From Clostridiales bacterium (GTDB lineage: Bacteria > Bacillota > Clostridia > Oscillospirales > Acutalibacteraceae): DNA of 5,544 nucleotides. Location of the stretch: positions 1 through 5,544 of the forward strand of contig DXXH01000092.1 of NCBI GenBank assembly GCA_019416395.1. The letters run 5' to 3'. The notes beneath the pieces are model-generated. The model ran no database searches and was not told where the DNA came from. It saw nothing but the letters and a program-made list of their open reading frames with translations. Shown piece by piece: positions 1 to 5,544 of the stretch; the stretch's first letter is position 1; every line of letters starts with the position of its first letter. Position numbers and translations under genes: made by a program.

Positions 1-1
1 G

Positions 2-394
2 ATTAACAGCTATTTTAGGCTCACAAAAAGTGAAAACGAGATCATGGAGCTTTTATGGAGTGAGGAACGCCCACTCTCCCGCTCGGAAATTATCGATCTC
101 ACGCCGGATCGCACTTGGAAACCGGCATCGATTCATATCCTGCTCAATTCTATGTTAGACAAAGGCGCCATTGAAGTCGCGGGCTTTGTCCAAAGCACGA
201 AAAACTACGCACGTACCTTTAAACCAACCTTGACTGCTGACGAATATGCGGTTTTACAATTTAAACACAGTTCCGCGTTCAACGAGCAGTCTGTCATTCA
301 CCTGGTTTCTGCCCTGGTGGAGGACATTCGAAACCAGGATACGTTGAACCAACTGAGCGCAATCCTGGACGACCGAAAGCAGCAGTTGGGCTAA
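2..394 (+). CDS. BlaI/MecI/CopY-family transcriptional repressor, 5' end outside the window
   Basis: Members of this family (Pfam Penicillinase_R) are small dimeric winged-helix repressors. They control beta-lactamase, methicillin-resistance or copper genes, and in Clostridia often unknown targets. The frame is open from base 2. Fourteen codons precede the first in-window ATG at 44, and they encode a family-typical start, RLTKSENEIMELLW. The true start therefore lies just left of the window, and the ATG at 44 is an internal Met. The N-terminal half matches the winged helix: LTKSENEIM helix, SRSEII helix, the recognition-helix region WKPASIHILLNSMLDKGAI, then a wing and FKPTLTADEY. The C-terminal ~45 residues (SAFNEQSVIHLVSALVED onward) fit the helical dimerisation domain. 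At least 130 residues are present, near the family's usual size. No BlaR1/MecR1 sensor gene follows, because the gene ends at a terminator; a partner could lie upstream. Its target is unknown. Base composition is about 47% G+C, lower than its neighbours. Family call is firm; function beyond repression is inference. Confidence 0.88.
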   Translation: MNSYFRLTKSENEIMELLWSEERPLSRSEIIDLTPDRTWKPASIHILLNSMLDKGAIEVAGFVQSTKNYARTFKPTLTADEYAVLQFKHSSAFNEQSVIHLVSALVEDIRNQDTLNQLSAILDDRKQQLG

Positions 395-413
395 CGTCTC
401 TCCCAAATGCAAA

Positions 414-449
414 CCCCCGAAAGGTTTTTTCCTTCCGGGGGGGCTTTTT
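414..449 (+). terminator. Rho-independent terminator after the BlaI-family gene, possibly bidirectional
   Basis: An 11-position stem (414-424 with 431-441, one A.C mismatch at 420/435) closes a six-T loop. It is followed by GGC and a T-run, TTTTTG then TTT. It starts 20 bases after the plus-strand stop codon and sits between two convergent genes. Read on the minus strand, the same hairpin lies 23 bases beyond the pfkA stop but is followed only by TTTGCATTT. Termination of pfkA transcripts here is therefore plausible but weaker. Confidence 0.85.
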
Positions 450-463
450 GTTTCACATATTTT

Positions 464-1432
464 TTAGATGGACAGGACAGAGGAAATGCGGTACAGATTC
501 TCATCAAACACGCGGGGCATATCCAGCGCTTCGGTGATGTCGAAATCCACAATGTCTTCGCCCTTCATGGCAACTACGCGATTGCCAATACCCTTCTGCA
601 GAAGCTCAACAGCGTGATATCCCATACGGCTGGCAACCACACGGTCCCGCAAAGTGGGGGAACCGCCACGCTGCACATGGCCCAGAATAGTGGCCCGGCT
701 TTCAATACCGGTTTCCTTCTGAATCCGGTCCGTAATCTCCTGGGTATGACCAACGCCCTCAGCTACCACCACAATAAAGTGTTTCTTGCCGGTAGACTGG
801 GCCAGACGGATACGGTCGATAACATCCTTTTCAAAATCATAGGGGATTTCGGGTACCAAAGTGGCAATGGCGCCCACAGCTACACCTGTATTCAGAGCAA
901 TGTCACCACAGCGGCGGCCCATCACTTCCACAACGCTGCAACGGTCATGAGACTCGGTAGTATCACGGATACGGTCGATCATTTCCATAGCAGTATTCAA
1001 AGCAGTGTCGTAACCGACAGTATAATCCGTGCAGGCAATATCATTATCGATGGTACCAGGCACACCGATGCACAACACACCGGCATTGGTCAGGTCACGT
1101 GCGCCCCGGAAAGAGCCGTCACCGCCGATAACCACCACGCCGTCAATGCCCTTGGCCCGGCACATATCCGCTGCCTTCTGCACACCTTCGGGGGTGTTGA
1201 ATTCGGGGCTGCGGGCGGTAAACAGAGCAGTGCCGCCATGCTGCATGATGTCGGACACGCTACGCATACTCATTTCCTGCAAATCGCCGTGAAGCAGGCC
1301 GTTATAGCCACGCATCACGCCGTAAACCTTCATGCCAAAATTTAACCCGGAACGGACAACTGCCCGCACGGCGGCGTTCATGCCAGGAGCATCGCCACCA
1401 CTTGTTAAAACTGCAATACTTTTCGCACCCAT
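464..1432 (-). CDS. pfkA: ATP-dependent 6-phosphofructokinase (PFK-1)
   Basis: Cytosolic glycolytic enzyme that phosphorylates fructose 6-phosphate to fructose 1,6-bisphosphate with ATP; homotetramer in this family. The 322-residue product matches the usual ~320. Visible motifs: SGGDAPGMN (11-19) for nucleotide binding; GGDGS (103-107), where Gly106 rather than Asp indicates ATP and not pyrophosphate as donor; PGTIDND (125-131) with catalytic base Asp129; Arg164; MGRRCGD (171-177) for substrate binding; Glu225; and LGHVQRGGSP (250-259). I chose ATG at 1432 because GGAGG sits 8 bases upstream of it. A TTG at 1447 in the same frame overlaps that RBS and would add five residues (MEEST). The gene has its own promoter and lies downstream of dnaE. 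Odd point: by my hand alignment to E. coli PfkA, several effector-site residues differ (Glu187 to Ile189, Lys211 to Thr214, probably Arg54 to Met56), while the arginines equivalent to Arg21 and Arg25 remain (Arg23, Arg27). Allosteric control may thus be altered. Confidence 0.97.
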   Translation of the reverse strand: MGAKSIAVLTSGGDAPGMNAAVRAVVRSGLNFGMKVYGVMRGYNGLLHGDLQEMSMRSVSDIMQHGGTALFTARSPEFNTPEGVQKAADMCRAKGIDGVVVIGGDGSFRGARDLTNAGVLCIGVPGTIDNDIACTDYTVGYDTALNTAMEMIDRIRDTTESHDRCSVVEVMGRRCGDIALNTGVAVGAIATLVPEIPYDFEKDVIDRIRLAQSTGKKHFIVVVAEGVGHTQEITDRIQKETGIESRATILGHVQRGGSPTLRDRVVASRMGYHAVELLQKGIGNRVVAMKGEDIVDFDITEALDMPRVFDENLYRISSVLSI

Positions 1433-1439
1433 TGTAGAT

Positions 1440-1445
1440 TCCTCC
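1440..1445 (-). promoter_or_regulatory. Ribosome binding site deciding the pfkA start
   Basis: Minus strand reads GGAGGA, with eight bases between GGAGG and the ATG at 1432. The alternative in-frame TTG at 1447-1445 overlaps this site and has no comparable RBS of its own, so the ATG is the better start. Confidence 0.88.
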
Positions 1446-1458
1446 AACTATTTGAAAT

Positions 1459-1475
1459 CGGGTATACTCTACCCG
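1459..1475 (-). promoter_or_regulatory. Small hairpin in the pfkA leader
   Basis: Minus strand reads CGGGTA, then loop GAGTA, then TACCCG: a perfect 6-bp stem with a 5-base loop. It sits in the predicted ~58-base 5' leader, about 13 bases upstream of the RBS. No T-run follows, so it is not a terminator. It could stabilise the mRNA 5' end or be incidental; no riboswitch or T-box features are visible. Confidence 0.4.
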
Positions 1476-1479
1476 GCTG

Positions 1480-1496
1480 GTAACTGTATCAGTAAC
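1480..1496. promoter_or_regulatory. Imperfect palindrome over the predicted pfkA transcription start (candidate operator)
   Basis: Plus strand reads GTAACTG TAT CAGTAAC: two 7-base arms with a 3-base spacer and one mismatched pair. It directly abuts the -10 box and covers the expected +1, a classic position for a repressor that blocks transcription initiation. It does not resemble the TACA/TGTA operators known for BlaI/MecI, and I recognise no specific regulator. The symmetry is short enough to be chance. Confidence 0.3.
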
Positions 1497-1524
1497 ATTA
1501 TATCAAATGCCCCGGATTTATCAA
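1497..1524 (-). promoter_or_regulatory. Sigma-A-type promoter for pfkA with extended -10
   Basis: Minus strand carries -35 TTGATA (1519-1524), a 16-base spacer, and a perfect -10 TATAAT (1497-1502) preceded by TGA, giving the extended TGN motif. Transcription would start near 1490, leaving a leader of about 58 bases before the pfkA ATG. This is the only strong promoter I see in the window. It makes pfkA expression at least partly independent of dnaE. Confidence 0.85.
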
Positions 1525-1563
1525 GTGTTTCCGCCAACATTTTACGCGGTATCCTTTCTTTTT

Positions 1564-4500
1564 TCACCCCATTGGGCCATAATACGCCACGTTGTCTTCC
1601 CCCAGCAGTTCCCGAAGTGCTTTGAGCAAAGGCTGGTTCATATACAACCGGTATTTGGACGGCGCCCGCAAAAGTTTTCCCGAATCCCGGAAGGTGAGAT
1701 ACAGATCTGTCATGCCCTCATCGAAGATGGCGATATACTGCATGGCCTTTTTGTACCGGGGATCTTCCTTGGAATCCAGCCTCAGATACAGACCAGGCCG
1801 CACCTGCTTATGCAACGGCGCCCCATCCGTTAGCGAATCCGCTGGCTTTGCCACAGAGCTGCACACCAGCTCCGGCTCTTTGTTTTCGGTAAAATTCAGC
1901 TTTCCCTGGACTTCCACCACCGACCCGTCGGACAAAAGGGTTCCATACTGTTCCAAGGGCTTTGGAAACACCAAAACGGTCATGGAGCCGTACATATCTT
2001 CCAGGGTGACAAAGGCCATTTGGGAATTTCCCTTGGTGATCTTTTTCCGTATGTCTGTCACCATGCCCAGAACCGTCACCCATTGACCGTCCTGATACCG
2101 GCCGGGTTCCTCTTCCCCAGCGCTTTGCAGGATCTCGTCCATACGGGCGTATCCCCGCTCTTGGTATAGCCCGGCGTAGGCAGACATAGGGTGACCGGAA
2201 AGGTACATGCCGGTCACCTCCTTTTCCATGGCCAGTTTATCCCCTTGGGAAAAATCTTCCGCCCGCTCCATGGTGGGTTCACCGCTTTGGGCAACGTTGG
2301 GGGAATCGAAGAAACCAAGCTGGCCTTCCACATTCCGGCGCTTGTCGGCTTCCAAAGAGTCCATCACCCGCTCCACGGACAAAAGCATTTCCCGGCGGTT
2401 GTTTCCCAGGTCGTCTAACGCGCCGCATTTTATCAGGCTTTCAACCGCCCTGCGGTTCATATCCCGGCCGGAAACACGTTTGCAAAAGTTGTAGAATGAG
2501 GTGAATTCCCCGCCGCCCCGGCGTTCTTCCACCATGCGGGCAATCACTCCCCGGCCCAGGTTCTTCACCGCCAGCAGTCCAAAGCGAATGCTCTTCCCTA
2601 CCACTGTGAAACCACTTTCGCTGTAATTCACGTGAGGCGGCAGCACGGAAATCCCCAACCGGCCACACTCGTCAATATATTCCGCCACTTTCCCGGTCTG
2701 TCCCAGCACGCTGGACAGCAACGCCGCCATATATTCACAGGGGTAATGGCATTTCAGATAGGCCGTCTCGTAGGCCACCACCGCGTATGCAGCCGCATGG
2801 GACTTATTAAAGGCGTAAGAGGCAAAGCTTTCGATTTCCTGAAACAGGGTCTGGGCGGTCTGCTCGTCCACGCCCCTGCGCAAACAGCCTTCCACTTCCC
2901 AGGTACCATCTTCCCGCTGTTGGCCATGCAGGAAGACTTCCCGCTCCCGTTCCAGCACATCGTGCTTCTTTTTGGACATGGCCCGGCGGACGATGTCGGC
3001 TCTTCCCAGGGAATAGCCTGCCAAATCCCGGAAAATCTGCATCACCTGCTCCTGATAGATGATGCACCCTGCCGTAGGCTCTAAGATTGGCTGCAACAAC
3101 GGATGCCGGTACTGGATTTTGGAAGGATCTTTCCTGTTTTCCAGGTAAAGGGGAATAAATTGCATGGGGCCTGGCCGGTACAAAGAGATTATTGCGATCA
3201 GGTCCTCCACGCTTTCCGGCTGGGCCTGAACCAGCAGCCGCTTCATTCCAGGAGATTCAAATTGGAATACACCTTCGGAATGCCCTTCCCGGAGCATTTG
3301 GAACACCTGGGAATCGTCTTGGGAAATCTTCTCCATGGAGAAATCCGGTTCCCGGCGCTGGATCATTTTCGCCGCGTTATCGATCACAGAAAGGTTGCGC
3401 AGCCCCAGAAAGTCCATTTTCAGAAGGCCCAGCTCCTCGATGGCGGTCATGGTGTACTGGGTCACCACAGCGTCGTCGTTTTTGGACAGGGGGACGTAAT
3501 CCATCACCCGTTTATCCGTAATGACCACGCCTGCCGCATGGGTGGACGCGTGCCGGGGCATGCCTTCCACTTTTCGAGCCATATCCAGCAGTTCACGCAC
3601 TTGATCATCGGAATCATACCGCTCCCGCAGGTCTTTTGACTGCTTCATGGCGGTGTCCAAAGTCATGCCCAAGGACATGGGCACCAATTTGGCCACCTGG
3701 TCCACTTTGTTGTAGGGAATGGCCATCGCCCTACCCACGTCCCGGAGAGCGCCCCGGGCCGCCATAGTACCAAAGGTGACAATCTGGGCCACATGGTCGT
3801 CCCCATATTTATCCACCACATAGTCGATGATCTCGTCCCGGCGTTCGTCGCTGAAATCCACGTCAAAGTCGGGCATACTCACCCGCTCGGGATTCAAAAA
3901 CCGCTCAAACAGTAGATTGTACCGCATGGGGTCCACATTGGTGATGCCCACGCAATAAGCGGCCAGGCTCCCTACGCCGGAGCCTCGGCCAGGCCCCACG
4001 GGGATCCCTTTGCTTTTGGCGTACCGGATAAAATCCCACACGATAAGGTAATAATTCACGTACCCCATCTTGGTGATCACGCTTATTTCATATTCCAACC
4101 GGTCTTTGAGCTCTTGGGAAGGCGCTTCCCCATATCTCCGTTTCAAACCTTCCTCACACAGCCTGCGGAAAAAGTCCTGGTTATCGCTGCCGTCGGGTGT
4201 AAAGAACGCCGGCAGCTTTGTCTTGCCAAATTCCAGCTCCACATTGCACCGCTGGGCAATCTCCCAGGTATTGGTAATGGCTTCCGGCACGTCAGGGAAC
4301 AAGGAGCGCATTTCCTCTTCGCTTTTGAAATAAAATTCCTCTGAGCCGAATTCCAGCGTGTTTTCGTCTTCCACCGTACGGCCTGTCTGAATACAGATGA
4401 GCACATGGTGCATCTTACTGTCTGCCTGGGTGATATAATGGCAGTCGTTGGTCGCCACCAAAGGAATTCCTGTTTCTCTGGAAAGCCGGATGATCTGGGG

Positions 4501-5058
4501 GTTGATCCTTTTTTGCTCTGCCAGGCCATGGTCTTGCAGTTCCAGAAAAAAGTTCCCTTTTCCGAAAATTTCCTCATACCGCAAAGCCGCTTCTTTAGCG
4601 CCCTCATAATCGTTCCGCGAGAGAGCCCGGGGGATTTCCCCCGCCAGACAGGCGGACAACGCGATCAAGCCCTGGTGGTATTCCTGGAGCAGATCCAGGT
4701 CTACCCGGGGCTTATTATAAAAGCCTTCCACCCAAGCCTTGGACACCAGCGCGATCAGATTGTGATATCCTGTCTCGTTTTCGCAAAGTAGCACCAGATG
4801 GCGGCTTTCCCCGTCCAGTTCGTGGACTTTGTCAAACCGGGTACGCCGGGCCACATAGACCTCGCAGCCGATAATGGGTTTGATTCCCCGTTTTTTCGCC
4901 GCTTTATAAAAATCGACCACGCCATACATGCAGCCGTGGTCGGTAATGGCCACCGCTTCCTGTCCCATTTCCTTGGCGGTGTCCAGCAGTCTTTCAATGC
5001 GGCATGCGCCGTCCAAAAGACTATATTCCGTGTGTACGTGCAAATGAGCAAAGGCCAT
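1564..5058 (-). CDS. dnaE: DNA polymerase III subunit alpha (DnaE), full length
   Basis: C-family replicative DNA polymerase, 1164 residues, close to the usual 1100-1200. Domains in order: PHP domain (about 1-280); palm with GPGRGS (355-360), catalytic Asp399 and Asp401 in PDFDVDF, and third catalytic Asp549 in KMDFLGLR; fingers with YRPGPM (627-632), RRAMSKKK (691-698) and FNKSHAAAYA (750-759); a helix-hairpin-helix region (about 825-880); clamp-binding motif QLGFF (913-917); an OB-fold (about 993-1070); and a short C-terminal domain. The PHP metal ligands all appear present: His7, His9, Asp40, His41, Glu66, His87, Cys137, Asp205, His207. In families where this set is intact the domain can act as a 3'-5' exonuclease; E. 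coli DnaE has lost it. Clostridia normally also carry PolC, in which case DnaE would extend primers, but PolC is not in this window. Start is ATG 5058, with AGGAGG six bases upstream. The preceding gene ends 18 bases away, so the two are probably co-transcribed. No frameshift or intein is visible. Confidence 0.98.
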   Translation of the reverse strand: MAFAHLHVHTEYSLLDGACRIERLLDTAKEMGQEAVAITDHGCMYGVVDFYKAAKKRGIKPIIGCEVYVARRTRFDKVHELDGESRHLVLLCENETGYHNLIALVSKAWVEGFYNKPRVDLDLLQEYHQGLIALSACLAGEIPRALSRNDYEGAKEAALRYEEIFGKGNFFLELQDHGLAEQKRINPQIIRLSRETGIPLVATNDCHYITQADSKMHHVLICIQTGRTVEDENTLEFGSEEFYFKSEEEMRSLFPDVPEAITNTWEIAQRCNVELEFGKTKLPAFFTPDGSDNQDFFRRLCEEGLKRRYGEAPSQELKDRLEYEISVITKMGYVNYYLIVWDFIRYAKSKGIPVGPGRGSGVGSLAAYCVGITNVDPMRYNLLFERFLNPERVSMPDFDVDFSDERRDEIIDYVVDKYGDDHVAQIVTFGTMAARGALRDVGRAMAIPYNKVDQVAKLVPMSLGMTLDTAMKQSKDLRERYDSDDQVRELLDMARKVEGMPRHASTHAAGVVITDKRVMDYVPLSKNDDAVVTQYTMTAIEELGLLKMDFLGLRNLSVIDNAAKMIQRREPDFSMEKISQDDSQVFQMLREGHSEGVFQFESPGMKRLLVQAQPESVEDLIAIISLYRPGPMQFIPLYLENRKDPSKIQYRHPLLQPILEPTAGCIIYQEQVMQIFRDLAGYSLGRADIVRRAMSKKKHDVLEREREVFLHGQQREDGTWEVEGCLRRGVDEQTAQTLFQEIESFASYAFNKSHAAAYAVVAYETAYLKCHYPCEYMAALLSSVLGQTGKVAEYIDECGRLGISVLPPHVNYSESGFTVVGKSIRFGLLAVKNLGRGVIARMVEERRGGGEFTSFYNFCKRVSGRDMNRRAVESLIKCGALDDLGNNRREMLLSVERVMDSLEADKRRNVEGQLGFFDSPNVAQSGEPTMERAEDFSQGDKLAMEKEVTGMYLSGHPMSAYAGLYQERGYARMDEILQSAGEEEPGRYQDGQWVTVLGMVTDIRKKITKGNSQMAFVTLEDMYGSMTVLVFPKPLEQYGTLLSDGSVVEVQGKLNFTENKEPELVCSSVAKPADSLTDGAPLHKQVRPGLYLRLDSKEDPRYKKAMQYIAIFDEGMTDLYLTFRDSGKLLRAPSKYRLYMNQPLLKALRELLGEDNVAYYGPMG

Positions 5059-5064
5059 ATGGCC

Positions 5065-5070
5065 CCTCCT
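5065..5070 (-). promoter_or_regulatory. Ribosome binding site of dnaE
   Basis: Minus strand AGGAGG with six bases to the ATG at 5058. It lies in the 18-base gap after the upstream stop codon, which fixes the dnaE start and supports an operon with the gene to the right. Confidence 0.9.
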
Positions 5071-5076
5071 TTCCCC

Positions 5077-5544
5077 TTATTCGCCCTGAGCTTTTGAAGC
5101 TTCCAGGTACTCTTCCGTCACCTCAACCCAGAAATAATACTCCATGCCTATATTCTCTTTCGCAGTACCCCAATAGGCTTCCTCACACACAAGATAATCT
5201 CCCGGTTCCTGAGGGCACTGGAAACTGTCGGCTTTTTCCGCGTACAACCTGCCGTCCTCATCGTAAATGGTAAAGGCAAAGTCCCCATTATCGGACTTTC
5301 CTTCAAACAAAATCGATGTGGAACTGTCGAACACCACTCGGGGCGCGGAATCGCCAACCTCACTGGGAACCAGGCGCCGCATCTCTTCCCGTTTTCCCTT
5401 CTCCGTGACATAGATTTGGTTTTGCAGCGGGGTAAATTCCTGGCCATCGCTTTTCAACGTGACCGTCCCCACTTCTGGTGGCCCGCTTCCAATACGTCCC
5501 ACCAGCAGGTACATCACCAGCAGGATCACTCCCACCATCAGGAC
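5077..5544 (-). CDS. Unrecognised membrane-anchored protein, 5' end outside the window
   Basis: I do not recognise this protein. The frame is open to the right edge: two further codons (Val, Leu) precede the ATG at 5538, and they continue a hydrophobic run. The gene therefore probably starts beyond the window, although ATG 5538 cannot be excluded. At least 153 residues follow. Counting from that ATG, residues 2-14 (VGVILLVMYLLVG) look like one membrane helix or uncleaved signal anchor; no lipobox cysteine is seen. The remaining ~135 residues are polar, acidic and rich in predicted beta-strand patterns. They include PGDYLVCEEAYWG and EYYFWVEV near the C-terminus, reminiscent of Ig-like extracytoplasmic domains. 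There are two cysteines (108 and 118) that could pair. Most likely it is a cell-surface protein anchored by its N-terminus. It ends 18 bases before dnaE and probably shares its transcript, but a functional link to replication cannot be inferred. It is a real gene because of length, composition, a coherent topology and operon-like spacing. Confidence 0.78.
   Translation of the reverse strand, partial: VLMVGVILLVMYLLVGRIGSGPPEVGTVTLKSDGQEFTPLQNQIYVTEKGKREEMRRLVPSEVGDSAPRVVFDSSTSILFEGKSDNGDFAFTIYDEDGRLYAEKADSFQCPQEPGDYLVCEEAYWGTAKENIGMEYYFWVEVTEEYLEASKAQGE

Noticed and set aside
44..394. ATG at 44 as the true start of the BlaI-family gene.
   Set aside because: The fourteen in-frame codons before it encode the conserved N-terminal helix start of the family, so starting at 44 would truncate the DNA-binding domain.
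407..1345. A 312-codon open frame on the plus strand, antisense to almost all of pfkA.
   Set aside because: It begins inside the terminator, has no credible RBS, and its His- and Ala-rich translation looks like the antisense shadow of a well-conserved pfkA.
1433..1447. TTG at 1447 as a longer pfkA start adding five residues.
   Set aside because: The TTG overlaps the GGAGG that is ideally spaced for the ATG at 1432, and PfkA proteins normally begin just before the first beta-strand, as the ATG start gives.
1535..1557. CCGC ... GCGG inverted repeat after the dnaE stop, as a dnaE terminator.
   Set aside because: The stem is only four base pairs with an 11-base loop and is not followed by a T-run.
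2632..3639. Several 100-180-codon plus-strand open frames inside dnaE (for example 2632-3084 and 3103-3639).
   Set aside because: They overlap the certain dnaE coding frame, have low-quality starts, and show no recognisable protein features.
1..5544. Mobile elements, CRISPR arrays, tRNA or rRNA genes, toxin-antitoxin pairs, or a novel defence system.
   Set aside because: No repeat arrays, transposase-like frames, cloverleaf candidates or unexplained gene clusters were seen. Nearly the whole window is covered by recognisable core genes.

Overview
The window looks like ordinary chromosomal core sequence from a Gram-positive anaerobe of the class Clostridia. I would guess Oscillospirales or a relative, but genus cannot be read from this sequence. 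The reasons are a dnaE-pfkA gene pair, a Firmicutes-style DnaE with a complete PHP domain, strong AGGAGG ribosome binding sites, a consensus sigma-A promoter, and a BlaI/MecI-family repressor nearby. G+C is moderately high: about 58% in three sampled 60-base lines of dnaE, against about 47% in the repressor gene.

Layout, left to right. (1) The 3' part of a plus-strand BlaI/MecI/CopY-family repressor gene, whose first codons lie outside the window, ends at 394. (2) A 69-base convergent intergenic stretch holds a GC-rich hairpin followed by a T-run, best read as the repressor gene's terminator and perhaps shared with pfkA. (3) pfkA, on the minus strand (464-1432), encodes ATP-dependent 6-phosphofructokinase. 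(4) A 131-base spacer holds a clear extended -10 sigma-A promoter for pfkA, an imperfect palindrome over the expected transcription start, a small leader hairpin and the RBS. (5) dnaE, on the minus strand (1564-5058), encodes the full-length DNA polymerase III alpha subunit. (6) Only 18 bases upstream of dnaE is the 3' part of a minus-strand gene for an unrecognised membrane-anchored protein that runs off the right edge.

Transcription of the right 4/5 of the window runs leftwards: unknown membrane protein gene, then dnaE, then pfkA. The first two are tightly spaced and probably share a transcript. pfkA has its own promoter, but I see no convincing terminator between dnaE and pfkA, so read-through is plausible. 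The order joins a replication polymerase to the committing step of glycolysis, an arrangement also found more loosely in other Firmicutes.

I found no mobile element, CRISPR array, RNA gene, defence system or evident new system. The points most worth a second look are: apparent loss of several allosteric-site residues in PfkA while the catalytic set is intact; the palindrome over the pfkA start site; the unknown anchored protein in front of dnaE; and the composition difference of the repressor gene.
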